A stretch of DNA of 64,000 bases from Actinomycetospora sp. TBRC 11914. Its GTDB lineage: Bacteria > Actinomycetota > Actinomycetes > Mycobacteriales > Pseudonocardiaceae. The first letter of the stretch is position 1, and each line of letters opens with the position of its first letter. Both the position numbers and the translations under genes were made by a program. Positions 7,809 through 17,140 of the stretch are shown here, one piece after another. The notes under the pieces are model-generated. The model did not search any database. It was not told the origin of the DNA and saw only the letters and a list, made by a program, of their open reading frames with translations. The stretch is from NCBI RefSeq assembly GCF_012933465.1, contig NZ_JABBND010000007.1:62001-126000 (forward strand), given 5' to 3'.

Positions 7809-8057
7809 ATGGACTGGCGGAACGACGCTGCTTGCCGCGACGAGGACCCGGAACTGTTCTTCCCGGTCGGCACCAGCGGCCCGGCGCTCTCGCAGATCGC
7901 GCAGGCCAAGGCCGTGTGCCGCCGCTGCCCGGCGATGTCCGAGTGCCTGACGTGGGCCCTCGAGTCCGGTCAGGACGCGGGCGTCTGGGGCGGCGCGAGC
8001 GAGGACGAGCGCCGCGCCATGAAGCGCTACGGCGTCCGGGTCGACGCGCAGGCCTGA
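7809..8057 (+). CDS. whiB1: Transcriptional regulator WhiB1
   Basis: Iron-sulfur regulator of 82 residues, related to M. tuberculosis WhiB1 and Streptomyces WblE: it binds the primary sigma factor and its 4Fe-4S cluster reacts with nitric oxide. The four cluster Cys are in AACRDEDPELFF, KAVCRRCPAMSECL (C-x2-C-x5-C); the turn GVWGGASEDERRAMKR and the basic tail follow. The whole protein closely matches the WhiB1 pattern, and the next gene is pdtaS, as in M. tuberculosis. The GAGGAG site about 10 bases before ATG fits. Confidence 0.96.
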   Translation: MDWRNDAACRDEDPELFFPVGTSGPALSQIAQAKAVCRRCPAMSECLTWALESGQDAGVWGGASEDERRAMKRYGVRVDAQA

Positions 8058-8141
8058 CCCCGGCCGCGCGACCGTCGCGGCGGCGGACGCTCGCTCCCCA
8101 CGCGTTCCCCCTCCGGTCGCGCACGCACCACCGACGAACGG

Positions 8142-8177
8142 CGAAGGGCCCCCTCGGTCGATCGAGGGGGCCCTTCG
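8142..8177. terminator. Strong hairpin terminator between whiB1 and pdtaS
   Basis: CGAAGGGCCCCCTCG (8142-8156) and CGAGGGGGCCCTTCG (8163-8177) form a perfect 15-bp stem around GTCGAT between convergent genes. Related hairpins occur at 34434-34478 and 55260-55314. Confidence 0.8.
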
Positions 8178-8188
8178 TGCGTCCGGGG

Positions 8189-9718
8189 TCAGTGGTGCGA
8201 CAGCGGCAGCGTCAGCTCGGCGCGGGTGCCGCCCTCGGCGGCGGGACGCAGGCTCAGCGTGCCGCCCAGCTCGGAGTCGACCAGGGTCCGCACGATCTGC
8301 AGACCGAGCCCGTTCGCCCGCTCGAGGGAGAACGTGTCGGGCAGGCCGCGGCCGTCGTCGACGATCTCGACGGAGAGCCGGCTCGCGGTGCGGGTCGCGA
8401 CGATCCGCACGGTCCCGCTCGCGCCCTCGCCGAAGCCGTGCTCCAGGGCGTTGGAGACGAGCTCGGTGACGACCATGACCAGCGGTGTCGCCATCACCGC
8501 CGGCAGCACCCCGGCGCGCCCCTCCCGCCGCATCTCGACGCCGGAGCCCGGCCGCACGACGTCGTTGAGCATCGGCACGACCCCGGCGAGCACGTCGTCG
8601 ATGTCCACCCGCTCGTCCACCGACGCGGCGAGCGCCTCGTGCACCAGCGCGATCGACGCCACGCGGCGCATCGACTCGGTCAGCGCCGAGCGGGCCTCGT
8701 CGTGACGGGTCCGCCGGGCCTGCAGCCGCAGCAGCGCCGCCACCGTCTGGAGGTTGTTCTTCACCCGGTGGTGGATCTCGCGGATGGTGGCGTCCTTGCT
8801 CATCAGGGCGCGGTCCCGACGGCGGACCTCGGTCACGTCCCGCACGAGCACCAGGGCGCCGCTGGGCACCCCGCGAGGCCGCAGCGGCAGCGCCCGGACG
8901 ACCGCGGTGGCACCGCGGCTCTCCACCTCGGCCCGCGGCGAGGGCGTGCCGGCGAGGGCGTCGCGCAGCAGCGTGACCACCTCGGCGCCCTCGAACGGGT
9001 CCGCCGAGACCTTGCGGGCGACCGACGGCAGGTCGGCGCCCACCAGCTCGTCGCTCCACCCGAGCCGGTGGAAGGCCGAGGCGGCGTTCGGGCTGGCGTA
9101 GAGCACCGTGCCGGCCGCGCTGACCCGGACGAGCCCGTCCCCCACCCGCGGCGTCGAGCGGCCCTCGTCGGCGGTCTCGGCGGTCGGGAAGGTGCCGTCG
9201 GCGATCATCTGGCACAGATCACCCGCGACGGCGAGGTAGGAGATCTCGAGGGTGGACGGCACGCGGGGCGCGGCGAGGTTGGTGTCGCGCCCGAGCACGG
9301 CGATCACGCGGCCCTCGTAGCCGACCGGCACCACCTCCCGGCGGATGGAGCGCCCGCGGTGCCAGCGCGGCTGCTCCTCGCGCCGCATGGTGGTGTCGCC
9401 GAGGGCCCGCAGCAGCTGCGGGTGCTGGGCCGCGGTGGCGGTGCCGCCGACCATGTCGTCGGGGTGGGCCGTGGGCGCCGTCGTCGGGCGCGAGTGGGCG
9501 ACGCAGAGGAAGGTCGGGCTCTCGGGAGCGGCCGGGGCCGTCGTGCCGTTCGAGCCGCCCGCATCCGGCGGCGGTGTGGTGACCGGCACCCAGAGCAGGA
9601 AGTCGGCGAACGAGAGGTCGGACAGGAGCTGCCACTCCGACGCGACCCGCTGCAGGTGCGCGACCTCGTCGCCGGAGAGCGCGGTGTGCCTCGCGAGCAG
9701 GAAGCTCAGCGTCGACAT
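8189..9718 (-). CDS. pdtaS: Two-component sensor histidine kinase PdtaS
   Basis: Cytosolic sensor kinase of 509 residues, like M. tuberculosis Rv3220c, which with the ANTAR-type regulator PdtaR controls post-transcriptional responses. Order: an N-terminal GAF-like region (about 1-170, beginning MSTLSFLLARHTALSGDEV), a PAS domain (about 190-300), a HisKA_2 helix with EIHHRVKNNLQTVAALLRLQ carrying the phosphorylated His near residue 317, and an HATPase domain (N-box ELVSNALEHGF, G-box DDGRGLPDTF and NGLGLQIV). No transmembrane segment is seen. No PdtaR gene is visible in the window; in M. tuberculosis it is also unlinked. Convergent to whiB1. Confidence 0.92.
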   Translation of the reverse strand: MSTLSFLLARHTALSGDEVAHLQRVASEWQLLSDLSFADFLLWVPVTTPPPDAGGSNGTTAPAAPESPTFLCVAHSRPTTAPTAHPDDMVGGTATAAQHPQLLRALGDTTMRREEQPRWHRGRSIRREVVPVGYEGRVIAVLGRDTNLAAPRVPSTLEISYLAVAGDLCQMIADGTFPTAETADEGRSTPRVGDGLVRVSAAGTVLYASPNAASAFHRLGWSDELVGADLPSVARKVSADPFEGAEVVTLLRDALAGTPSPRAEVESRGATAVVRALPLRPRGVPSGALVLVRDVTEVRRRDRALMSKDATIREIHHRVKNNLQTVAALLRLQARRTRHDEARSALTESMRRVASIALVHEALAASVDERVDIDDVLAGVVPMLNDVVRPGSGVEMRREGRAGVLPAVMATPLVMVVTELVSNALEHGFGEGASGTVRIVATRTASRLSVEIVDDGRGLPDTFSLERANGLGLQIVRTLVDSELGGTLSLRPAAEGGTRAELTLPLSHH

Positions 9719-9727
9719 GGGCGGGGT

Positions 9728-9973
9728 CTACTCCTCGCCCTCGGGTGCTCGCTCGACGACGGCGATGAGGTCGCCGCCCTGCACGACGTCGCCCTCCTTG
9801 ACCGCCACCGAGACCACCGTGCCCCCGTGCTCGGTGAGCACGGGGATCTCCATCTTCATCGACTCGAGGAGCACGACGGTGTCGCCGTCGCCCACCCGGG
9901 TGCCCTCGCGGGCGACGACCTCGAGGACGTTCGCGACCATCTCCGCGCGGATCTCGTCAGCCACGACGGCCAT
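9728..9973 (-). CDS. Biotinyl/lipoyl carrier protein (TB7.3-like)
   Basis: An 81-residue single carrier domain with ESMKMEIPVL, where the Lys between the two Met is the biotinylation site, and two half-barrel repeats (VGDGDTVVLL, VKEGDVVQGGDLIAVV). It matches the short biotinylated protein of mycobacteria located next to pdtaS and rsrA. ATG 9973 gives MAVVADEIRAEMVANVLE, the usual N terminus; a longer frame from ATG 10021 would overlap the start of bL37. The carboxylase it serves is unknown; no carboxylase subunit is nearby. Confidence 0.88.
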   Translation of the reverse strand: MAVVADEIRAEMVANVLEVVAREGTRVGDGDTVVLLESMKMEIPVLTEHGGTVVSVAVKEGDVVQGGDLIAVVERAPEGEE

Positions 9974-10019
9974 CAAACCATCGACCGGGGCGGATACACC
10001 CTCGTGGGAGGATGAGGTC

Positions 10020-10094
10020 ATGTCGAAGCGCGCACGTCAGAAGCGGGACCGCAAGAAGAAGAGCTCGAACCACGGCAAGCGGCCGAACAGCTGA
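10020..10094 (+). CDS. Ribosomal protein bL37 (24 residues)
   Basis: A very short gene encoding MSKRARQKRDRKKKSSNHGK followed by RPNS. It is strongly basic, with GGGAGGATGAGGTC ending at the ATG providing a ribosome binding site. It matches the actinobacterial 24-residue 50S subunit protein bL37 seen in mycobacterial ribosome structures (recognition from memory). It is easily missed by gene finders. A hairpin follows 20 bases after the stop. Divergent from the carrier protein gene. Confidence 0.83.
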   Translation: MSKRARQKRDRKKKSSNHGKRPNS

Positions 10095-10114
10095 GGCGGG
10101 TGGCCGTGGACGCA

Positions 10115-10149
10115 CGAGAGGCCCGGAGACGTCGTCTTCGGGCCTCTCG
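10115..10149. terminator. Hairpin between bL37 and rsrA
   Basis: CGAGAGGCCCG (10115-10125) pairs perfectly with CGGGCCTCTCG (10139-10149), and the loop itself contains AGAC/GTCT. It lies between convergent stops, so it can serve both genes. Confidence 0.75.
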
Positions 10150-10151
10150 CG

Positions 10152-10490
10152 TCAGCGCTTCCAGGTCTCGACGCGGGTCTGGTTGACCTCGACGACGGTG
10201 CCCGACGGCGTCCGCTCGACGCTGACCTGTGCCTGCTCCAGCACCGTCGCGCGGATCCGCTCGCGGAGCTTCTGGTGCAGCTCGTCCGGGGCGCGGTCGC
10301 CACCGCACGTCCGGGCCAGCAGCGTCTTCACCTTCTCCTCGAGGCCGTAGCGCGCCAGGCACGGCCCGCACTCCTCGAGGTGGCGGCGCAGCTGGGCGTC
10401 GCGCTCCTCGCCGCACTCGTGGTCGAGCAGGAGCCAGACCTCGGCGAGGACCTCGTCGCAGTCCGTCTCGTGGGGCTCTCCGCAGCTCAC
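10152..10490 (-). CDS. rsrA: Mycothiol-system anti-sigma factor RsrA/RshA
   Basis: Redox-sensing zinc anti-sigma factor of 112 residues that holds the adjacent ECF sigma factor and releases it on thiol oxidation. The ZAS motif is visible as H-x3-C-x2-C in [15 protein letters not shown], with an upstream DHECGEE segment supplying further ligands and a Cys-rich N terminus ([11 protein letters not shown]). The GTG start overlaps the sigma factor stop by 4 bases (GTGA), the standard arrangement for this pair. A C-terminal half lacking further motifs is typical. Confidence 0.93.
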   Translation of the reverse strand: MSCGEPHETDCDEVLAEVWLLLDHECGEERDAQLRRHLEECGPCLARYGLEEKVKTLLARTCGGDRAPDELHQKLRERIRATVLEQAQVSVERTPSGTVVEVNQTRVETWKR

Positions 10491-11206
10491 GACTGCACCC
10501 CCTGGTCTGTCTGGTCACGGATGAAGCCGCGGTCGCGCGCGGTGTCGGTCAGGGCGTCCCGCAGCTGCCGGCGGCCGCGGTGCAGCCGCGACATCACCGT
10601 CCCGATCGGCGTGCCCATGATCTCGGCGATCTCCTTGTAGGCGAACCCCTCGACGTCGGCGAGGTAGACCGCCATCCGGAAGTCGTCGGGCAGGGCCTGC
10701 AGGGCGTCGCGGATGTCGTTGTCGGGCAGCCGGTCGAGCGCCTCGACCTCCGCCGACGGCAGGCCCGACGAGCTGTGCTCGGCCGACTGCGAGAGCTGGT
10801 AGTCGGTGAACTCGTCGGTCGGGCTCTGCTGCGGCTGTCGCTGCCGCTTGCGGTACGTGTTGATGTACGAGTTGGTCAGGATGCGGTACAGCCAGGCCTT
10901 GAGGTTCGTGCCCGGCCGGAAGGACGTGAACGACGAGTACGCCTTCAGCACCGTCTCCTGGACCAGGTCCTCGGCGTCCTGCGGGTTGCGGGTCATCCGC
11001 ATCGCGGCCGCGTAGAGCTGGTCGACCATCGGCATGACGTCGCGCTCGAAGCGCTCCGCCCGCTCGGCGACGGTCTCGGTCTCGAGGTCGGCGGGGCTCG
11101 ATCCGCCCTGCTGGACGGCCTCGGTGGGCTCCGCACCGTCCTGCTGGGCGGGCACCGTGACGCCGTCCGTGGTCACGTCGCGGTCCGCGCGCACGGCTTC
11201 GGCCAC
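10487..11206 (-). CDS. sigR: ECF sigma factor SigR/SigH
   Basis: Oxidative and heat-stress sigma factor (239 residues), controlling thiol homeostasis genes. Region 2 is visible in [14 protein letters not shown] and [18 protein letters not shown], the linker contains [20 protein letters not shown], and region 4 has YADVEGF-like [17 protein letters not shown] and [20 protein letters not shown] 11206 is chosen because AGGGAG lies 6 bases upstream. The open frame continues 65 codons further to ATG 11401; Streptomyces sigR also makes a longer unstable isoform, so an alternative upstream start is possible. Operon with rsrA. Confidence 0.92.
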   Translation of the reverse strand: MAEAVRADRDVTTDGVTVPAQQDGAEPTEAVQQGGSSPADLETETVAERAERFERDVMPMVDQLYAAAMRMTRNPQDAEDLVQETVLKAYSSFTSFRPGTNLKAWLYRILTNSYINTYRKRQRQPQQSPTDEFTDYQLSQSAEHSSSGLPSAEVEALDRLPDNDIRDALQALPDDFRMAVYLADVEGFAYKEIAEIMGTPIGTVMSRLHRGRRQLRDALTDTARDRGFIRDQTDQGVQS

Positions 11207-11477
11207 CGGACTCCCTTCGCGCCGCGCGTCGGACGCGGCGTCGGAACGCCGGGAGATTACCCCTGCGGGCGTGCGCGCACCCTCATCCTGTGAGCGGTCC
11301 GGGTCCATGTCCGGGAGCAGGATCACGACCCCGTCGGCCACGTGCCGGGTGTCGGCCCCGGTCCGCGTGCCGCGCTCCATCGTCATCGCTGGCATCGTCA
11401 CCTTCCCTCGGCCGCGGTGCCAGGACCGCGGCTCCTGCAGGGATGTGAACGTCCCGGCCGCCGCACGGATTCCCCGC

Positions 11478-11483
11478 TAGCCT
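11478..11483 (+). promoter_or_regulatory. -10 element for leaderless ybaK transcript
   Basis: TAGCCT is 8 bases before GTG 11492, with no ribosome binding site between them. Confidence 0.5.
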
Positions 11484-11491
11484 CCGCCGGC

Positions 11492-11989
11492 GTGGCGCGA
11501 CGCACCGGCAGCGGGACCCCCGCCCTGACGGCCCTGGAACGTGCCGGTGTGGCCCACCGCACCCACCCGTACGAGGCACCGTCGGGCCCCGACGGGCACC
11601 GCTCCTACGGCACCGACGCCGCCGCCGCGCTGGGGCTCGACCCGCACCGCGTGTTCAAGACCCTGGTCGCCGAGGTCGACGGCGCCCCCGTGCTCGCGAT
11701 GGTGCCGGTGGCCGGCACGCTCGACCTCAAGGCCCTCGCGGCGGCCCGCGGCGCCAAGAAGGCGGTCATGGCCGACCCGGCGGCCGCCGAGCGGCTCACC
11801 GGCTACGTGACGGGCGGGATCAGCCCGCTGGGGACGAAGCGGCGCCTGCCGGTGGTCGTCGACGCGTCGGCGCTCGGGCACGCGACGATCTTCTGCAGCG
11901 CGGGCAGGCGCGGGCTGCAGATCGAGCTGGCGCCCGCCGACCTGGTGGCCGCGGCGTCGGCGACGACGGCGGCCGTCGCCGGCCCCTGA
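11492..11989 (+). CDS. ybaK: Cys-tRNA(Pro)/Cys-tRNA(Cys) deacylase YbaK
   Basis: Trans-editing enzyme that hydrolyses mischarged Cys-tRNA(Pro). The 165-residue protein shows the YbaK/EbsC fold: VFKTLVAEVDG with the catalytic Lys, LDLKALAAARGAKKAVMAD, GYVTGGISPLGTKRRLPVVVD (GGxSPxG motif) and FCSAGRRGLQIELAPADL. Length matches the family. The start at GTG 11492 is supported by TAGCCT 8 bases upstream; the longer frame upstream lies opposite sigR and is not needed. Confidence 0.92.
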   Translation: MARRTGSGTPALTALERAGVAHRTHPYEAPSGPDGHRSYGTDAAAALGLDPHRVFKTLVAEVDGAPVLAMVPVAGTLDLKALAAARGAKKAVMADPAAAERLTGYVTGGISPLGTKRRLPVVVDASALGHATIFCSAGRRGLQIELAPADLVAAASATTAAVAGP

Positions 11990-11996
11990 CGGGCGC

Positions 11997-13172
11997 TCAG
12001 TAGGAGCGGTCCAGGCCCAGGACGGACTGGGCGAGGTGGTTGAGCACCATCGCCTGGGGCAGCGGCGCGAGGCGCTGCAGCCGGGCCTCGCGGAAGTACC
12101 GCTCCACGTGGAACTCCTGGGCGTAGCCGAAGCCGCCGTGGGTCTGCACCGCGGTGTCGGCGGCGAAGAAGCCGGCCTCGGCCGCGAGGAACTTCGCGGT
12201 GTTGGCCGCCTCGCCGGCCGGCAGGCCCCGGTCGAGGCACCAGGCCGCCTGGCGGATCACGAGCTCGGCGGCGTTCAGCCGGGCGTGCGCCTCGGCGAGC
12301 GGGTGGGCCACGGCCTGGTTGGCCCCGATCGCGCGGCCGAACACCCGCCGCTGCTTCGCGTAGTCGACGGCGCGGCGCAGGGCCGCCCGGCCGATGCCGA
12401 GGGCCTCGGCGGCGATGAGCACCCGTTCGGCGTTGAGCCCGTCGAGGAGCTGGCGGAAGCCCCGGCCCTCCTCGCCGACGAGGTCCGCGGCGTCGACCTC
12501 GAGCCCGTCGTAGGTGACCTCGCAGGACGCCACGGCGTTGCGGCCCATCTTGGGGATGGGGGTGATCGTGACGGCGGGGTCGCGGAGGTCGGCCAGCAGC
12601 AGGCTCAGCCCGTCGGTGCGCGTGGCGCACTCCTCGGCGGGGGTGGTGCGCACCAGCAGCAGCACCCGTTCGGACTCCAGCGCCTTCGACGTCCACACCT
12701 TGCGGCCCCGCACGCGGTACACGTCGCCGTCGCGCACGGCCCGCGTGGTGATCGCGGTGGTGTCGAGGCCGGCGTCGGGCTCGGTGACCCCGAACGCCAC
12801 GTGGAGGTCGCCCGTGGCGATGCGGGGCAGGGTGCGCCGCTTCAGGTCCTCGCTGCCGTACAGCACGACCGGGTGCATCCCGAAGATCGACATGTGCACG
12901 GCGCTGGCGCCGTTCATCCCGGCACCGGACGCGGCGACCTCCTCGAGCACGATCGACGCGGCGTCGATGCCCTGGCCGCCCCCGCCGTACTCCTCGGGGA
13001 TCGCGATCCCGACCCAGCCGCCCGCGGCCATCGCGTCGTAGAACGCCCACGGGAAGGCGTGCGTGCGGTCGCACTCGGCCCAGTAGTCGTCGTCGAAGCG
13101 CCGGCAGAGGTCGCGCACCGCCTCGCGGATCGCCCGGTCGTCCTGGGACTCGCTGAAGTCCATGGGCGCCAT
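11997..13172 (-). CDS. Acyl-CoA dehydrogenase family protein
   Basis: FAD-dependent enzyme of about 391 residues predicted to oxidise an acyl-CoA thioester. Visible family motifs: IAIPEEYGGGGQGI, FGVTEPDAGLDTT (FAD/substrate loop), GRKVWTSKA, DYAKQRRVFGRAIGANQAVAHPL, and the C-terminal QTHGGFGYAQEFHVERYFREAR. The usual catalytic Glu position near the end is within the GGFGYAQEFHVERY segment, where a Glu is present. ATG 13172 or 13163 are both possible starts; neither has a strong ribosome binding site. Substrate unknown. The neighbouring genes do not define a pathway. Confidence 0.88.
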   Translation of the reverse strand: MAPMDFSESQDDRAIREAVRDLCRRFDDDYWAECDRTHAFPWAFYDAMAAGGWVGIAIPEEYGGGGQGIDAASIVLEEVAASGAGMNGASAVHMSIFGMHPVVLYGSEDLKRRTLPRIATGDLHVAFGVTEPDAGLDTTAITTRAVRDGDVYRVRGRKVWTSKALESERVLLLVRTTPAEECATRTDGLSLLLADLRDPAVTITPIPKMGRNAVASCEVTYDGLEVDAADLVGEEGRGFRQLLDGLNAERVLIAAEALGIGRAALRRAVDYAKQRRVFGRAIGANQAVAHPLAEAHARLNAAELVIRQAAWCLDRGLPAGEAANTAKFLAAEAGFFAADTAVQTHGGFGYAQEFHVERYFREARLQRLAPLPQAMVLNHLAQSVLGLDRSY

Positions 13173-13287
13173 CAGACACCCGGGGAGCTCGGCGCGCGGT
13201 GCGGCCGACGACCACCAGGACGTCATCGCTCCCGGAGCCGCCCAGGGAGGACCACCACGTCCCGGTGATCCGATCGGGCCGGGCCGG

Positions 13288-13908
13288 TCAACCGGCGAGG
13301 AGCTTCTCCAGCCACGGCGCCACGGCGTCGCGGATCGGGCCCTGCGCGCGCAGCGAGTGGTCGCCGCGCACCGTCACCACCTCGCGGTGCGCCGCCGGGG
13401 AAGGGACGCCGAACCGGTCGCGGTCCCCCGACACCGCCAGCACCGGGATGCCGGCCGCGTCCACCCCGTCGATCTCGGGCGTGCGGTCCCCCCGGGTGCC
13501 GTCCTTCCTGGGCGGCGCGAGCAGCGGGAACGCCAGCGCCAGCACGCCGACCGGCGCCGGGTCGGCCACCACCGCGCCGCGGCAGGCCACCCGCGCCCCC
13601 GACGACCGCCCGCCGTGCACCTGCGGCACCCCCGGGAAGCGGCGCGTCAGGTCGGCCAGCACCGCCGCCCACGCCTCGTCGAGCTGCGCCGCCGGCGCCG
13701 GTCCACGCCGGCCGGCCACCCGGTAGGGCTGGAGCACCCGCGCGACGGCGACCGTGGGCCCGGCGGCCGCGGCGGCGGCCCGGAGGTCCGGCGCCTCGAT
13801 CCCGCCGCCGGCGCCGTGGCCGAGCACCAGCAGGCCGGCGGCCCCCTCTGGAGCCTCCAGCGTCACCCGGGCCGGACCGTGCGGCGTCGGGATCTCCAGC
13901 TCACTCAC
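13288..13908 (-). CDS. Alpha/beta hydrolase (KANL3/Tex30-like)
   Basis: A 206-residue serine hydrolase-like protein. GHGAGGG near residue 30 forms the oxyanion-hole region, GGRSSGAR holds the nucleophile Ser, VSGDRDRFG the Asp and VRGDHSLR the His. It fits the small alpha/beta hydrolase group related to KANL3/Tex30. The GTG start overlaps the upstream stop by GTGA, so it is probably translationally coupled to the SRAP gene. Substrate unknown. Confidence 0.83.
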   Translation of the reverse strand: MSELEIPTPHGPARVTLEAPEGAAGLLVLGHGAGGGIEAPDLRAAAAAAGPTVAVARVLQPYRVAGRRGPAPAAQLDEAWAAVLADLTRRFPGVPQVHGGRSSGARVACRGAVVADPAPVGVLALAFPLLAPPRKDGTRGDRTPEIDGVDAAGIPVLAVSGDRDRFGVPSPAAHREVVTVRGDHSLRAQGPIRDAVAPWLEKLLAG

Positions 13909-14702
13909 GACGGGTTGACGGCCTCGAGGTCGAGCCCCTGCTGCTCGGGCTGCTCGTGCGCCTCCTCGACGAGCTCGGCCCCGTGGTTGCGCACGTTGTT
14001 GACCTTCGACGACACCTGGCGCATCTCGATCGCGGCGAGCACCTCGTCGGCCGGGACGAGCAGGCCCGAGGGGTCGTCGTGGTCCGGGTCGAGCCACTCG
14101 GCCCAGCGCTCCCGCGGCAGCACCAGCGGCATCCGGTCGTGGATCTCGGTGAGCGGGCCCGCGGCGGCGACCGTGACCACCGTGGTCGACACCAGCGGCG
14201 CCGTGCCCTTCTCCGCGGACCGGGGCCGCCACGTCTCCCACAGCCCGGCGAGCGCGAGCGGATGCCCGGCGAGACCCGAGGACTGCGAGTACGTCATGAA
14301 GTACGGGATCTTGTGCGACCCGTCGCGCAGCCACTCGTACCAGCCGTCGGCGGGCAGCAGGCAGCGCCGCGACGCCGCCGCGCGCCGGAACGCGGGCTTC
14401 TCGGTGAGCGACTCGGCGCGGGCGTTGATCAGCCGGTTGCCGACCGACTCGTCCTTCGCCCACGACGGCACCAGCCCCCAGCGCATCGCCCGCAGCGACC
14501 GCTCGGTGGTCGACGGGTCGGGCGTGCCCTCCTCGTCGCGCGGATGCCGGTCGACGACGCCGGGGATCGTCAAGGTGGGCGCGACGTTGTACTCGGGCGT
14601 GTCGAGATGGGGCGTGTCGACCCCGCCGTCGGTGGCGTCGCGCGCGTCGAACTCCTCGGCCAGGTCGGCCGGGTCCTTGGCCAGGGCGTAACGACCGCAC
14701 AT
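13905..14702 (-). CDS. SRAP domain protein (abasic-site DNA crosslink protein, YedK/HMCES family)
   Basis: Forms a covalent thiazolidine link with abasic sites in single-stranded DNA and shields them. The protein starts [10 protein letters not shown], so Cys2 becomes the reactive N-terminal Cys after Met removal. The conserved [44 protein letters not shown] and IHDRMP motifs are all present; Asn, Glu and His in these are the active-site residues. Length 265, normal for the family. Divergent from aroA across 50 bases; coupled to the hydrolase downstream. Confidence 0.95.
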   Translation of the reverse strand: MCGRYALAKDPADLAEEFDARDATDGGVDTPHLDTPEYNVAPTLTIPGVVDRHPRDEEGTPDPSTTERSLRAMRWGLVPSWAKDESVGNRLINARAESLTEKPAFRRAAASRRCLLPADGWYEWLRDGSHKIPYFMTYSQSSGLAGHPLALAGLWETWRPRSAEKGTAPLVSTTVVTVAAAGPLTEIHDRMPLVLPRERWAEWLDPDHDDPSGLLVPADEVLAAIEMRQVSSKVNNVRNHGAELVEEAHEQPEQQGLDLEAVNPS

Positions 14703-14752
14703 ACCCCCGATCCTGCCACCGAGGTCCGACGACGACGCGGGAGAATGACCCG

Positions 14753-16108
14753 GTGAGCACCTGGAGCGCGCCCCTCGCGGAGGGCCCCGTCCGCGGCACC
14801 GTCGCGGTCCCCGGCTCGAAGTCGATCACCAACCGGGCCCTGCTGCTGGCCGCGCTCGCGGCCGACGGCGCCACCCGCACGGTGGCGGGCGCCGCTCGCT
14901 CGCGCGACACCGCGCTCATGGCCGACGGCCTGGCCGTCCTCGGGGCGCACACCGCGGTGACCCCGGGCCGCGACGGCACCCTCGACGTCGCCGTCACCGC
15001 CCCCGCCCACCTGCGCGGCGGCCGCGTGGACTGCGGGCTGGCGGGCACCGTCATGCGCTTCCTGCCGCCCGCCGCGGCGCTGGCCGACGGGCCGGTCGAG
15101 TTCGACGGCGACCCGCACGCCCGGACCCGCCCGATGGGCGGCGTCCTCGAGGGCCTGCGGGCGCTCGGGGTCACCGTCGAGCCCGCCGACGCCGACCGCC
15201 TCCCGTTCACCGTGCTGGGCCGCGGCGCCGTCGAGGGCGGGCCGGTGAGCGTGGACGCGTCGGCGTCCTCGCAGTTCGTCTCCGGGCTGCTGCTCTCCGG
15301 CGCCCGCTACCGGCGGGGGCTCGCGGTCACCCACCGCGGCCCCGGGGCGGTGCCGTCGCTGCCGCACGTCGAGATGACGGTGACGATGCTGCGCGCGGCG
15401 GGGGTGACCGTGACCTCGCAGGTGGAGGCCGACGCGGCCGTCCCCTCGCACTGGGCGGTGTCGGCCGGGCCGATCACCCCGGCCGCCCACCACGTCGTCG
15501 AGCCCGACCTCTCCGGCGCCGCGGTCTACCTCGCCGCCGCCCTCGTGACCGGCGGTGAGGTCACCGTCGCGGGCTGGCCGGAGTCGACGCCCGGCCTGCC
15601 CGACCTGCAGCCCCTCGGGGCGGTCCGCGGCGTCCTCGAGGCCTTCGGCGGCACGGTCACCGTCGACGGCGCGGGCCTGACGGTGCGCGGCGACGGCCGG
15701 TTGTCCGGCGTCGACGTCGACCTCGCCGAGATCGGGGAGCTCACGCCCACCGTCACCGCGCTGGCGGTGATCGCCGCCCGCGACGGGGCACGCTCGCGGC
15801 TGCGGGGGGTGGCGCACATCCGCGGCCACGAGACCGACCGGCTGGCGGCGCTGGCGACGGAGGCCGCGGCGCTCGGCGCGCGGGTGGCCGAGACCGACGA
15901 CGGGCTCGTCGTCGAGCCCTCGTCGACGCTGGCGCCCACGCGCCCGTGGGGGGCCTACGCCGACCACCGGATGGCCACCGCCGGGGCCCTCGTCGGCCTC
16001 GTCGTGCCCGGGGTCCAGGTCGACGACGTCACCGCCACCACCAAGACGCTCCCCGACTTCGCCACCGACTGGCCCGCGCTCGTGCACGGGGTGGGGATCC
16101 CGGCGTGA
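14753..16108 (+). CDS. aroA: 3-phosphoshikimate 1-carboxyvinyltransferase (EPSP synthase)
   Basis: Sixth step of the shikimate pathway: adds phosphoenolpyruvate to shikimate-3-phosphate. The 451-residue protein has [18 protein letters not shown] near residues 20-37, [16 protein letters not shown] (in place of the commoner GNAGTAMR), [14 protein letters not shown] and [14 protein letters not shown] near the C terminus. It is divergent from the SRAP gene, and rsgA overlaps its end by GTGA. The order SRAP-aroA-rsgA matches M. tuberculosis. Confidence 0.96.
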   Translation: MSTWSAPLAEGPVRGTVAVPGSKSITNRALLLAALAADGATRTVAGAARSRDTALMADGLAVLGAHTAVTPGRDGTLDVAVTAPAHLRGGRVDCGLAGTVMRFLPPAAALADGPVEFDGDPHARTRPMGGVLEGLRALGVTVEPADADRLPFTVLGRGAVEGGPVSVDASASSQFVSGLLLSGARYRRGLAVTHRGPGAVPSLPHVEMTVTMLRAAGVTVTSQVEADAAVPSHWAVSAGPITPAAHHVVEPDLSGAAVYLAAALVTGGEVTVAGWPESTPGLPDLQPLGAVRGVLEAFGGTVTVDGAGLTVRGDGRLSGVDVDLAEIGELTPTVTALAVIAARDGARSRLRGVAHIRGHETDRLAALATEAAALGARVAETDDGLVVEPSSTLAPTRPWGAYADHRMATAGALVGLVVPGVQVDDVTATTKTLPDFATDWPALVHGVGIPA

Positions 16109-17118
16109 CCCGCGGCGGCGCGGCGGGGCGCTACGACGAGAGCGACGTCCGGGTCCGGCCCGGGAAGGGCAGCCGGCCCCGCTCGAAGCGCCGTCCCGAG
16201 CACGCCGACGCCCGCACGGCGATGGTGGTCGGTGTCGACCGCGGCCGCTGGACCTGCGCCCCCGACGACGAGCCAGGCGTCCGCGTCGTCGCCATGCGCG
16301 CCCGGGAGCTGGGGCGCACGCCCGTCGTCGTCGGCGACCACGTCGACCTCGTCGGGGACACCTCCGGCGCGGACGACACGCTGGCCCGGATCGTCCGCGT
16401 CGCCGACCGCTCGAGCGTGCTCCGCCGCACCGCCGACGACACCGACCCCTACGAGCGGGTCGTCGTCGCGAACGCCGACCAGCTGGTGGTCGTCACCGCC
16501 CTCGCCGACCCGCCGCCGCGGACCGGGTTCGTCGACCGCTGCCTCGTCGCGGCCTACGCCGGGGGGCTCGAGCCGGTGCTGTGCCTGACGAAGGCCGACC
16601 TGGCCGACCCGGACCCGTTCGCCGCCGACTACGCCGAGCTCGACCTGCCGATCGTCGTCACGCGGTCCGACCAGGACCCGGACCCGCTGCGGGAGCTCCT
16701 CACCGGGCAGGTGTCGGCGTTCATCGGGCACAGCGGCGTCGGGAAGTCGACGCTGGTCAACGCGCTGGTGCCCGACGCCGAGCGGGCGGTCGGCGAGGTG
16801 TCCGGCGTCGGCAAGGGGCGGCACACGTCGACGTCGGCGGTGGCCCTGGCGCTGCCGGGGTCGGGGTGGGTGGTCGACACCCCGGGCGTGCGGTCGTTCG
16901 GGCTCGCCCACATCTCCCCCGACGACGTCGTGGCCGCGTTCGGCGACCTGGCGGCGGCGGTCGAGGACTGCCCGCGGGGCTGCTCGCACCTGGGCCCGCC
17001 CGCCGACCCGGAGTGCGCGCTGGACCCGATGGTCGAGGCCGGGACGCTGTCGGCCGGCCGGCTGGCGGCGCTGCGGCGGGTGCTGACCGCGCTGCGCACG
17101 CCCGCGTGGGAGGTCTGA
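16105..17118 (+). CDS. rsgA: Small-ribosomal-subunit biogenesis GTPase RsgA
   Basis: Circularly permuted GTPase assisting late 30S maturation. An OB-fold domain (about 40-120) is followed by the G domain in G4-G5-G1-G3 order: LTKADLAD, then [14 protein letters not shown] (P-loop), GKGRHTST, and [12 protein letters not shown] (DTPG). The zinc motif near the C terminus is [16 protein letters not shown] with the usual Cys/His spacing. 337 residues, translationally coupled to aroA. The basic N terminus ([16 protein letters not shown]) is typical of actinobacteria. Confidence 0.95.
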   Translation: MTRGGAAGRYDESDVRVRPGKGSRPRSKRRPEHADARTAMVVGVDRGRWTCAPDDEPGVRVVAMRARELGRTPVVVGDHVDLVGDTSGADDTLARIVRVADRSSVLRRTADDTDPYERVVVANADQLVVVTALADPPPRTGFVDRCLVAAYAGGLEPVLCLTKADLADPDPFAADYAELDLPIVVTRSDQDPDPLRELLTGQVSAFIGHSGVGKSTLVNALVPDAERAVGEVSGVGKGRHTSTSAVALALPGSGWVVDTPGVRSFGLAHISPDDVVAAFGDLAAAVEDCPRGCSHLGPPADPECALDPMVEAGTLSAGRLAALRRVLTALRTPAWEV

Positions 17119-17140
17119 GCCCTCAGGACAGCGGGCAGCG

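Noticed and set aside
7438-7950. Plus-strand frame in the whiB1 upstream region
   Set aside because: The translation has no conserved features and runs into whiB1 in another frame; the region looks regulatory.
9345-10094. 249-residue plus-strand frame ending at bL37
   Set aside because: Only the last 24 residues, with their own ribosome binding site, match a known protein; the rest is antisense to pdtaS and the carrier gene.
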